From Fen-183 sp036504335 (GTDB lineage Bacteria > Acidobacteriota > Thermoanaerobaculia > UBA5066), in NCBI GenBank assembly GCA_036504335.1, contig DASXVJ010000031.1:5504-69503 (forward strand): a stretch of DNA of 64,000 bases. Reading direction: 5' to 3'. Shown piece by piece: positions 31,968 to 39,572 of the stretch (the stretch's first letter is position 1; each line of letters opens with the position of its first letter). Under the pieces are notes generated by a model. It searched no databases and was not told the DNA's origin. It saw nothing but the letters and a program-made list of their open reading frames with translations. The position numbers were made by a program, and so were the translations under genes.

Positions 31968-34961
31968 CTACTTCGTTTCCTTGAGGCGCCGCCGGGCGTC
32001 CGCGACGAGCGGATCCCCGGCGGCGTTTCCCCTGATGGCGAGGAAGGCCTTGAACGAGTCCGCGGCGGCCGGGCTCTTGATCCCTTCCTGTGCGCGGCCG
32101 AGCGCGTGGAGCGCCGGGGGGAAGTAGCGCCAGCTCGGGACGTCGTCGAGGAAGACGGCCGTCGCCTCGCCGCGGCGCTTGACGCAGGCCTCGAGCTCCG
32201 TGTGGGCCTCCGTGAAGGCGCCGAGTTCGACGTACGCGCGGCCGAGGTCGTAGCGGCCCAGCCACGTGTCGGCGATCTTCTTGGCTTCCTCGAAGTCCGC
32301 GACCGCCTCGCGCGCCTTGCCCCGGTGGAGCTTGGCCTCGCCGCGGATCAGTCGCGCGTAGGCCTGGGCGTCGGGCTCGAGGCGCGCGCCGAGCTCGTCC
32401 GCGAGGGCGAGCGCCTTCGGCTCGCGGCCGGCCGCGAGGTAGACGCGGGCGACCGGGAAGGCGACGCTGAGGTTCCGGCTGGCCGCGAGGGCGCGCTCGG
32501 CGGACGCGAGCGCGTCCGCACTCTTCCCCATGGCGAGCTGCGCGTCCGCGAGCGCCGCGAGCTTCGCGCCCGCAGCCTCGGCGCTCTTGCCCTCGAGGTC
32601 GGCCGCGCTCCCCGCGAGGAGGAGCGGAACCGCGTCGGCCGGCCGGCCCTCGACGAGCGCGAGGTCCGCGAGCCCCATGGAGGCGTACGAGGCGCCGCGC
32701 GCCCCCGTCGCCTCGAGCTTGCGGTACGTCGACGCCGCGTCCTCGCGCCGCCCGAGCGCCGCCTCGGAGAGCGCCTGCGCGACGAAGGCCTTCGGGAAGG
32801 CCGGGTTCATCGCGAGGACGGCGGCGCTCTCCTTGAGCGCCGTGTCGAACTCCCCCGCGTACATCGCGTAGAGCGCGACGTTGTTCCTCTGGATCACGTT
32901 CTTCGGGTAGATCTGGATCGCGCGCCGGCCCTCGGCGAGTGCGCGCGGCATGTCGCGGCGGTAGAACTCCGCGAGCGCCAGGTTCGCCATCCCGGCGGTG
33001 TCCGCCGGGTAGAGCTTCACGAGCTGCTCGAGCTGCTCGATGGCCTTTTCGGGCTGGCGCATCACGATGTAGTAGGCGCCGCGCGTGCGGTACTTCTCGC
33101 GGTCGCTCATGCGGTCGATGCGGGCCATCGCCTCGCGGTAAGCCTTTTCCGACTCGGACGCCTTGCCCTGGTTCGCGTACACGGCGGCGAGGCCCGCCCA
33201 GGCGCGCCCCATGTTGGGGTCCATCTCCGCGGCGCGAGCGTAGGTCCTCCCGGCGTCGTCCCACTTGCCCGCCCACTGAAGCTCCTGCGCCTGCGCGTAC
33301 TCGTGAGCCGCCGCGATCGAGCCGGCCGAGTACGTCTCGGCGGCCGCGAGCTGGAGCGAGGCCGGAGTCGAGTCGCCGAGGGACGTCCGGACCGCGGCGG
33401 CGGCCTTCGCGATCGCGCCGAGGACGGCGTCCTTGCCCGCGGCCTGGACCTTCACCGTCTCGATCACGCGTCCCGTCACGGCGTCGACGGCGCGGACCTC
33501 CACGACGTAGCCGCTCCCCGCGCTCGCGACGGACCCCGAGGCGACGACCTGCACGCCCTCCCTCACGGCGACGAGCCGCGCGACCGCGTCCGGAAGTCCC
33601 TCGGTGCCGGGCTGGAGCTGGACGGCGACTTTTCGCGCGGACGCGCGGCTGAACGTCGTGACGAAGGACGCACCCTCGAGGGAGATTCCGAAAGCCGACT
33701 CGAGCGTGCCGCTGAAGACGGGGTCGCCGGTTCTGTTTTCGAAGTCCGCGATCAGGATGGACTGCGCCTTCGGCGCCTCGGCCGGAGCGGCGGCGGGTCG
33801 CCTCTTCAACAGCCAGAAGACGCCCCCGAACGCAAGGCCGGCCACGACGACGGCCGCGGCCGCCATGAGCACCCACCGCTTCTGGAGCAGCTCGAAGCGT
33901 ACGTTCGTGGAAAACGTTCCCGTCGCGAGGTCGGCGAGCACCTCGTCCACGCTCGGGTAGCGCGCGGCCGGGTCCAGGGCGAGGCAGCGCTCGATGATCT
34001 TCTGGAGGAACGCCGGGACCTCCGGGTTCAGGTCCGCCGCCGGCTTCGGCTTGTGCGACAGGCGCCGCATCATGACCTGGTAGGCCGAGTCCCCCGTGAA
34101 CGGCACGACGCCCGTCACCATCTCGTAGAGGATCACGCCGAGCGAGTAGATGTCCGAGGCGGGTCCGGCCTTCTCACCCTTGACCTGCTCCGGGGACATG
34201 TAGAAGGGCGTCCCGAGGATCGCCCCCAGCTCCGTCATGCCCGTGCCCGCGAGGCTCCTGGCGAGGCCGAAGTCCGTCACGTAGGCCGTGCCCGCCGCGT
34301 CCAGCATGATGTTCTGCGGTTTGAGGTCCCGGTGGACGACGCCCTGCTCGTGCGCGGCCGAGAGGCCCTTGCAGATCTCGCCGAAGATCGAGAGGACGCG
34401 CGGCAGGGGGAGACGCCCTTCGCGCTTGATGAGGCTCGCGAGGTCGTCCCCGTCCACGTACTGCATCGTGAGGAACCGGATGCCCTCGACCTCGCCGAGG
34501 TCGTACACCCGGAGGACGTTCCGGTGCGTCACCCGGCTCGAGAGCTGGATCTCGCGCCGGAACCGGTCCAGGGTGGCGGGGTCTTCGGCGATCTCGGGGC
34601 GGATCAGCTTGAGGGCGACGTCGCGGTCCAGTTCGAGGTCGTGGCACCGGTAGACCGCTCCCATGCCGCCGCGGCCGAGAAGCTTCGCGACGCGGTAGCG
34701 ATGCCCGATCTCGAACCCCTCGGGCAGCGTCGACAGTCCCGAGAAGGATGCGAGGCTGCTGGACGGCGTGCGCCGGGACAGCCCGGGACCCGAGGAAGCC
34801 CGAAGCGGCGTCGCCCGGGCCGGCGCGATGGTGGGTGTCGCGGTCAGTCCCGCCGCGGCGGAGGGAGCGAGCGTCGCGCCCGACTCGTCGAGATTCTGGT
34901 GGCACTGCAGGCACGTGGGCGCCCCGTCGGGATTCGGGGTCTGACAGTGGGTGCAGAGCAT
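31968..34961 (-). CDS. PknB-type Ser/Thr kinase with zinc ribbon, membrane anchor and TPRs
   Basis: A 997-residue protein. Residues 1-25 form a zinc ribbon (Cys 3, 6, 17, 20 in MLCTHCQTPNPDGAPTCLQC). The kinase domain, about 85-345, has LGRGGMGAVYRC, DVALKLI, VHRDLKPQNIML, DFGLARS and GTPFYMSPEQ, so it should be active. One transmembrane helix follows (WVLMAAAAVVVAGLAFGGVF). The extracytoplasmic part starts SILIADFENRTGDPVFSGTL and continues as TPRs to the end. This is the architecture of large Acidobacteria/Myxococcus-type sensor kinases. Substrates are unknown. Confidence 0.92.
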   Translation of the reverse strand: MLCTHCQTPNPDGAPTCLQCHQNLDESGATLAPSAAAGLTATPTIAPARATPLRASSGPGLSRRTPSSSLASFSGLSTLPEGFEIGHRYRVAKLLGRGGMGAVYRCHDLELDRDVALKLIRPEIAEDPATLDRFRREIQLSSRVTHRNVLRVYDLGEVEGIRFLTMQYVDGDDLASLIKREGRLPLPRVLSIFGEICKGLSAAHEQGVVHRDLKPQNIMLDAAGTAYVTDFGLARSLAGTGMTELGAILGTPFYMSPEQVKGEKAGPASDIYSLGVILYEMVTGVVPFTGDSAYQVMMRRLSHKPKPAADLNPEVPAFLQKIIERCLALDPAARYPSVDEVLADLATGTFSTNVRFELLQKRWVLMAAAAVVVAGLAFGGVFWLLKRRPAAAPAEAPKAQSILIADFENRTGDPVFSGTLESAFGISLEGASFVTTFSRASARKVAVQLQPGTEGLPDAVARLVAVREGVQVVASGSVASAGSGYVVEVRAVDAVTGRVIETVKVQAAGKDAVLGAIAKAAAAVRTSLGDSTPASLQLAAAETYSAGSIAAAHEYAQAQELQWAGKWDDAGRTYARAAEMDPNMGRAWAGLAAVYANQGKASESEKAYREAMARIDRMSDREKYRTRGAYYIVMRQPEKAIEQLEQLVKLYPADTAGMANLALAEFYRRDMPRALAEGRRAIQIYPKNVIQRNNVALYAMYAGEFDTALKESAAVLAMNPAFPKAFVAQALSEAALGRREDAASTYRKLEATGARGASYASMGLADLALVEGRPADAVPLLLAGSAADLEGKSAEAAGAKLAALADAQLAMGKSADALASAERALAASRNLSVAFPVARVYLAAGREPKALALADELGARLEPDAQAYARLIRGEAKLHRGKAREAVADFEEAKKIADTWLGRYDLGRAYVELGAFTEAHTELEACVKRRGEATAVFLDDVPSWRYFPPALHALGRAQEGIKSPAAADSFKAFLAIRGNAAGDPLVADARRRLKETK

Positions 34962-35003
34962 CAGGCTTCGCCGAAATGATAACCGGCGAGGCAGGGGGGA
35001 GTG

Positions 35004-36656
35004 CTAGAGCGCGCCCGGCCGCCCCAGCAGGTAGCCCTGCCCGTACGTGACGCCGAGACGCTTGACGGCCTCGAGCTCTTCACCGGTTTCGATGCCCTCG
35101 GCGACCGTCGCGGCGTCGATGCGCGAGGCCAGCCGGACGAGCATCTCGACGACGTCCCTCTTGATCGAGTCGTGGTGGAGGCCCGTCACGAGGTAGTTCG
35201 AGATCTTCAGGTAGTGCGGCTTCAGCTCCGCGATCGACTGCAGGGAGGCGTAGCCGGAGCCCGCGTCGTCGATCGCGATCTTGAACCCGAGCCCGCGCAG
35301 GACCTGGATGCTCTCGCGGAAGAGCTCGTAGTCGCGGATGGCGGCGCGCTCGGTGATCTCGAGGACGACGCCGCTCCGGATCGCGAGGAGCGGCTGGAGG
35401 ACCTCGTGCCCCCGCAGCTTCAGATCGTGGATGAGCTCGGTCTCCACGTTCACGAACAGCTTGCCCTCGCGCTTGCCGTGGAAGCGTTCGGCCGTGAACT
35501 GCATGCAGATCTTCTCGAGAGCCCAGACCTGGTCCGATTTGAGCGCGTAGTCGAAGAGGACCTCCGGGTTCTCGAAAGGAGACTCGGCCGGCCCGCGGGA
35601 GAGGGCCTCGTGCGCGTAGACCCCGCCCGTCGCGAGATCCACGATCGGCTGGTACACGGTGCCGATCTGCCGGTGCACGAGGATGTCCTTGAACTGCTCG
35701 CGCAGGAGGGCGGCGCGCTCCCCTTCCTTCGTCGAGGCCATCGAAATCGCCTCGCGGAGCGACCGGTAGACGAGCCGCTCGAGGCGGACCTGCGGCCTGT
35801 GGAGCAGCTTCGACCACCCGACGAAGAGCGCGATCTTCCGCTGGATGCGGTCCCGGAACTTCTCGTTGAGCTGGGTCCGGAGCGATTCCTCCACCTGCCG
35901 CGCCTTGCGCTGGAGGCGCTCGAGAGCTTCCTCGCTGCGGAGGCCGGGCGGGATCGACAGGAAGACGTAGAACTCCGACCCCGACGGCCGGTTCACGGCG
36001 ATGAGGTCTTCGGCGGAGAACAGCGTCCCGAGGAGGCGCTTCAGCGCGCGGGAAGCCTCGCGCAGCACGTCGTCGAAGACCTCCCAGCCGTAGAAGTCCT
36101 CGATGTGGGCGTAGTTTTCGAAGTCCACGAAGAGGACGCCGACCTCCTGGTCCACGAGCAGCCACTCGCGCAGCGCGTCCACGATCACGGGGATCGTCGG
36201 GAGGCCCGTGACGCTGTCGAAGAGGAGGTTGCGCGTCCGCACGTCGCCCGACTCCTTCGGCAGGAAGGCCGAGCGCGGGCCCTCGCGCGGCTCGAGGAGG
36301 CGTTCGACGGTCTCGAGGAGGTGCCGCTTCGTGAACGGCTTCGTGATGTAGTCGTCCGCGCCCACCTGCATGCCCGTGATGAGGTCCTTGATTTCGGACT
36401 TCACCGTCAGCATCACGATCGGAATCGAGGCCGTCTCCGGAAGGTTCTTGAGCGTCGCGCAGACCTCCCAGCCCGAAACCTCCGGCATCGTGACGTCGAG
36501 GAGGATCACGTCCGGCTGGACCGCCGCGGCCTGGTCGATCCCCTCCTTGCCGTTGCGCGCCACGACCGTCGAGTACCCGGCGTTGCCGAGCAGAGTCTGG
36601 ACGATGAGGAGGATGTCCTCGTCGTCGTCGACGATCAGGACCTTTCGTTCGTCCAC
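35004..36656 (-). CDS. REC-GGDEF(degenerate)-EAL response regulator, c-di-GMP phosphodiesterase
   Basis: A 550-residue protein. The receiver domain has acidic pocket VLIVDDDED, acceptor Asp 54 (ILLDVTMPEV) and Lys in ITKPF. The middle GGDEF-like domain has lost its active site (PSGSEFYVF), so it should not make c-di-GMP. The C-terminal EAL domain keeps AHEALSRG, EITERAAI, DDAGSGYASL, LKISNYL, AEGIET and QGYLLGRP, as expected for an active phosphodiesterase degrading c-di-GMP. It would oppose the cyclase at 7890-8870. The partner kinase is not evident next to it. Confidence 0.9.
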   Translation of the reverse strand: MDERKVLIVDDDEDILLIVQTLLGNAGYSTVVARNGKEGIDQAAAVQPDVILLDVTMPEVSGWEVCATLKNLPETASIPIVMLTVKSEIKDLITGMQVGADDYITKPFTKRHLLETVERLLEPREGPRSAFLPKESGDVRTRNLLFDSVTGLPTIPVIVDALREWLLVDQEVGVLFVDFENYAHIEDFYGWEVFDDVLREASRALKRLLGTLFSAEDLIAVNRPSGSEFYVFLSIPPGLRSEEALERLQRKARQVEESLRTQLNEKFRDRIQRKIALFVGWSKLLHRPQVRLERLVYRSLREAISMASTKEGERAALLREQFKDILVHRQIGTVYQPIVDLATGGVYAHEALSRGPAESPFENPEVLFDYALKSDQVWALEKICMQFTAERFHGKREGKLFVNVETELIHDLKLRGHEVLQPLLAIRSGVVLEITERAAIRDYELFRESIQVLRGLGFKIAIDDAGSGYASLQSIAELKPHYLKISNYLVTGLHHDSIKRDVVEMLVRLASRIDAATVAEGIETGEELEAVKRLGVTYGQGYLLGRPGAL

Positions 36657-36678
36657 GGCGCCTTGATCTTAAACGCCG

Positions 36679-36993
36679 TCAGAAATCCACGTCCCAGGAG
36701 CCGTCCGCGGGCAGCGCCGCGAGAGCCTCGACCTCCACGCGGTCGACGCGCGCGACCCGCGACCCCTCGGCCAGAGCGGCTTCCAGGCGGTCCAGTGCGT
36801 GCTGCGGCCCCTTGGCGACGATCTCCACGCGGCCGTCGTCGAGGTTCGCGGCGCCGCCGGTCAGCCGCAGCGCACGGGCCGTGCGGGCGGCGAACGCCCG
36901 GTAGCCGACGCCCTGGACGCGGCCCGTCACGAGGAAGCGGCGGACCGAGAGGTTCCACCCGCCGGACTCGTCCACGTCGCGGTCGCGCATCAT
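36679..36993 (-). CDS. acyP: Acylphosphatase
   Basis: A 104-residue protein starting at ATG 36993, overlapping the pcm stop (ATGATG arrangement). The signature GRVQGVGYRAFAARTA holds the phosphate-binding loop and catalytic Arg, and NLDDGRVEIVAKG holds the second motif with its conserved Asn. It hydrolyses acyl phosphates such as acetyl phosphate. Last gene of a tightly coupled five-gene operon. Confidence 0.9.
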   Translation of the reverse strand: MMRDRDVDESGGWNLSVRRFLVTGRVQGVGYRAFAARTARALRLTGGAANLDDGRVEIVAKGPQHALDRLEAALAEGSRVARVDRVEVEALAALPADGSWDVDF

Positions 36994-37685
36994 CGCCCGG
37001 GCTCCTTCGCGGCGAAGCCGAACCGCCCCACCAGCGGCACGTACGCGACCTCGCCGGCGTCCTCCGTGCGGATGCGCCCGTTCGGGAGCCTCTTGACGAC
37101 GAGAAGGCGCTGCCGGCCCGGCGCCCCGACCGGCACGACGAGGCGACCCGTCGGCGTCAGCTGCGCGACGAGGGTTTCGGGCACTTCTGGCGCGGCGGCG
37201 GCGACGACGATCGCGTCGTACGGGGCGTGCTCGCTCCAGCCGTACGAGCCGTCGAAGACCTTGACCGAGACGTTCGCGACCCCGAGCCCCATGAGCAGGG
37301 TCTGCGCGCCCCTCGCCAGCTCGGCGATGCGCTCGAGCGTGAAGACCCACCGCGCGAGACGCGCGAGAACCGCCGCCTGGTAGCCCGACCCCGTTCCGAT
37401 CTCGAGGACGCGCGCGCCGGGCGACAGCGCCGCGAGCTCGGCCGAGCGGGCCACGTTGGCCGCCTGCGTGATCGTCTGCCCGTGGCCGATCGGGAGCGCG
37501 TGGTCGCCGTACGCTTCGCCTGCGAGCGCCGCCGGGACGAAGAGGTGGCGCGGGACGGCGCCGAGCGCGTCCATGACGCGCGGATCCGACACGAGACCGG
37601 CGGCGCGCAGGCGCTCCACGAGCGCCCGCCGGTCCGCGGCGAGGGCCCGGGCCGCACGCTGGGCCCCGGGATCCTCCTGCGTCAC
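36990..37685 (-). CDS. pcm: Protein-L-isoaspartate O-methyltransferase
   Basis: A 231-residue protein starting at GTG 37685 (GTGA overlap with surE). It has the family motifs VPRHLFVP, YGDHALPIGHGQTITQ, the SAM-binding VLEIGTGSGYQAAVLA and DGSYGW, then GRLVVPVG. It methylates isoaspartyl residues so that damaged proteins can be repaired. The surE-pcm pairing is classic and supports both calls. Confidence 0.93.
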   Translation of the reverse strand: MTQEDPGAQRAARALAADRRALVERLRAAGLVSDPRVMDALGAVPRHLFVPAALAGEAYGDHALPIGHGQTITQAANVARSAELAALSPGARVLEIGTGSGYQAAVLARLARWVFTLERIAELARGAQTLLMGLGVANVSVKVFDGSYGWSEHAPYDAIVVAAAAPEVPETLVAQLTPTGRLVVPVGAPGRQRLLVVKRLPNGRIRTEDAGEVAYVPLVGRFGFAAKEPGR

Positions 37686-38458
37686 CCCTTCGTCTCCCCC
37701 CGCGGCCCGTGCTTCGTGGCGAGGCCGTCGAGACCGGCGAGGGCGCGGTAGTCCGTCATGTCCATGTGGAGCGGCGTGACGGAAACATACCCTTCCGCAA
37801 CCGCGAGAAGATCCGTTCCCTCGGCCTTCGTGTCCACGAACGTCCCGCCGATCCAGTAATAGGGCTTGCCGCGCGGGTCGATCTTCTCGACGATGTTCTC
37901 GCCGTAGCGCCGCCGTCCCATGCGCGTCGGCCGGAATCCCTTCGGCTCTCCCGCGGGGATGTTCACGTTCCAGAGCGTGTCCTTCGCCGGCGGATGGTCC
38001 TTCGCCCACACGATGAGCTCCCGGGCGGCGGACTCCGCGCCCGACCAGTCGACCGTGCCGACCGCGTCGCGCACGTAGTCCAGCGAAAACGCGATGGAGG
38101 TGACCCCGAGGAGCGTGCCCTCGAACGCGCACGCGACCGTCCCGGAATACGTCACGTCGTCCCCGAGGTTCGGGCCCGCGTTGATCCCGGAGAAGACGAA
38201 GTCCGGCGGGTCCGCCTTCAGGATCGAGCAGAGCGCGATGTTGACGCAGTCCGTGGGCGTCCCGTCGACGATCCAGGTCCGATCGTCCTTCTGGCGCACG
38301 CGAAGGGGCCGGTGCATCGTGAGCGCGTGCGACGAGGCGCTCTGCTCCCGGTCGGGCGCCACGACGTACGTCTCGAACCCGGCCGCGCGGGCGGCGCGCT
38401 CGAGCGCCGCGAGGCCCTCGCTGTGGACGCCGTCGTCGTTCGAGATGAGGGCCTTCAT
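37682..38458 (-). CDS. surE: 5'/3'-nucleotidase SurE
   Basis: A 258-residue protein with MKALISNDDGVHSEGL (metal-binding DD), VVAPDREQSASSHALTM, DGTPTDCVNIAL, SGINAGPNLGDDVTYSGTVA, and the family late motif GYVSVTPL. It dephosphorylates nucleoside monophosphates and is a survival protein in stationary phase. It overlaps queD by four bases upstream and pcm by four bases downstream. Confidence 0.95.
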   Translation of the reverse strand: MKALISNDDGVHSEGLAALERAARAAGFETYVVAPDREQSASSHALTMHRPLRVRQKDDRTWIVDGTPTDCVNIALCSILKADPPDFVFSGINAGPNLGDDVTYSGTVACAFEGTLLGVTSIAFSLDYVRDAVGTVDWSGAESAARELIVWAKDHPPAKDTLWNVNIPAGEPKGFRPTRMGRRRYGENIVEKIDPRGKPYYWIGGTFVDTKAEGTDLLAVAEGYVSVTPLHMDMTDYRALAGLDGLATKHGPRGETKG

Positions 38459-38898
38459 GCGCCGGGCCCCTCGTAGACGACCTTGTTGCGCTCGGTCTCG
38501 TGGAGGACGACGCGCACGAGCCGCGCGGGCGCGACCGCGGGAGCGAGCTCGTCCCAGATCCTGACGGCGATGTTCTCGGCCGTAGGGTTCACGCCGGCGA
38601 GGAACGGGACGTCCGCGTTCAGGTTCCGCCGGTCGCAGCGCCTGACGACGCGCTCGGAAACGACTCGCTTGAGGTCCCCGAAGTCCATGACCCAGCCCGT
38701 TTCGGGCTGGACGGGTCCTTCGACGGTCACCTCGAGCCCGTAGGTGTGCCCGTGGCCGTACGGGTTGTTGCACTTGCCGAAGACGCGGCGGTTCCATTCC
38801 TCGTCGCGCCCGTCCGTGTGGAGGCGGTGGGCCGCCGAGAAATGCGCGTGCGTCGTGATCCGGACGGTCGGGACGCCGGTTCCGGCCGCCGGGGTCAT
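38455..38898 (-). CDS. queD: 6-pyruvoyl-tetrahydropterin synthase / QueD family protein
   Basis: A 147-residue protein starting at ATG 38898. The zinc-binding histidines are in HFSAAHRL and YGHGHTYGLEV, the Cys in FGKCNNPYGHGH, and later VMDFGDLK, LNADVPFLAGVNPTAENIA and VVLHETERN. This matches QueD/PTPS enzymes acting on dihydroneopterin triphosphate in queuosine or pterin synthesis. QueC, QueE and QueF are not in the window, so the pathway cannot be fixed. Named by family; a pterin role is possible. Confidence 0.85.
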   Translation of the reverse strand: MTPAAGTGVPTVRITTHAHFSAAHRLHTDGRDEEWNRRVFGKCNNPYGHGHTYGLEVTVEGPVQPETGWVMDFGDLKRVVSERVVRRCDRRNLNADVPFLAGVNPTAENIAVRIWDELAPAVAPARLVRVVLHETERNKVVYEGPGA

Positions 38899-39296
38899 CG
38901 GGCCCACCGCTCGCGCGCGCTCTCCCAGATGCGCATCCGGCGATAGACCTCCTCGGCGGTCGCGTCCACCCAGACCGTCTGCGAGTATGCGATCCCGCGG
39001 CTCCTCTGGCTCTCGCGCTCGATGTGTTCGGCCGCGGTCACCGCCGTACACGGCCGCGTTTCGAAGACCGGCGTCCCGTCCATGACGTCTCCGACCATCA
39101 CGGCGAGCCCCGACACGCCCAGGAGTGTGAGGCACGACGTCAGCTCCTGCTTGCCGTGCGCGACGGACTGGATCTCGGAGGAGCCGCCCGCATCGAAACC
39201 CGCGGGGACGAACCAGCGGACCGAGAACGCGAGCGGATTGCCCTCGTGTCCTCCCCTCAGGTAGATCCTCTGTCCGTTCTCGATGGCGCCGGGCAT
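38895..39296 (-). CDS. Hypothetical protein heading the queD-surE-pcm-acyP operon
   Basis: A 133-residue protein of unknown family. It starts MPGAIENGQRIYLRGGHEGN, has a hydrophobic centre (LTLLGVSGLAVMVGDVMDG) and a charged C-terminal part ending ESARERWAR. There is no signal peptide or clear motif. Its stop overlaps the queD start by four bases, so it is translated with the operon. Confidence 0.6.
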   Translation of the reverse strand: MPGAIENGQRIYLRGGHEGNPLAFSVRWFVPAGFDAGGSSEIQSVAHGKQELTSCLTLLGVSGLAVMVGDVMDGTPVFETRPCTAVTAAEHIERESQRSRGIAYSQTVWVDATAEEVYRRMRIWESARERWAR

Positions 39297-39572
39297 GCGC
39301 GGAGTTTACGAGACGAACCCGTTTCCGCGTCCCTTGACGTTCCACGTTTTCGGACCCATATCTTGATTGGCCCTGCGCGCCGGTGACGGCGGGGTCGGAC
39401 GGGAGGAGGACGAAGGCAGGCGAAAGCCGGTTCCCGACGAACGACGGCCGACGGTCGACGCCGTTTCAAGGACACGCGCCGATTGGCGCAAGCCAACAAG
39501 GACTCCTCCTGATCCCCCCGACGCGGGGCGTAGCGAGCCCGAGGGAACCGGCGCCCTCGGGCTCATCTGTTA
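39297..39572. other. Intergenic region with no gene seen
   Basis: These 276 bases lie between the start of the minus-strand five-gene operon and the 3' end of the minus-strand kinase. They should hold the operon promoter; a moderately AT-rich stretch at 39340-39372 (TTTTCGGACCCATATCTTGA) is the best candidate. The kinase-proximal end carries the hairpin annotated separately. I see no supported coding sequence. Confidence 0.5.
39535..39564 (-). terminator. Hairpin 9 bases after the kinase stop
   Basis: A perfect 11-bp inverted repeat (GAGCCCGAGGG / CCCTCGGGCTC) with an 8-base loop lies just downstream of the kinase stop on the minus strand. There is no T tract after it, so it may act as an intrinsic-like terminator or an mRNA 3' end stabiliser. 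Confidence 0.5.
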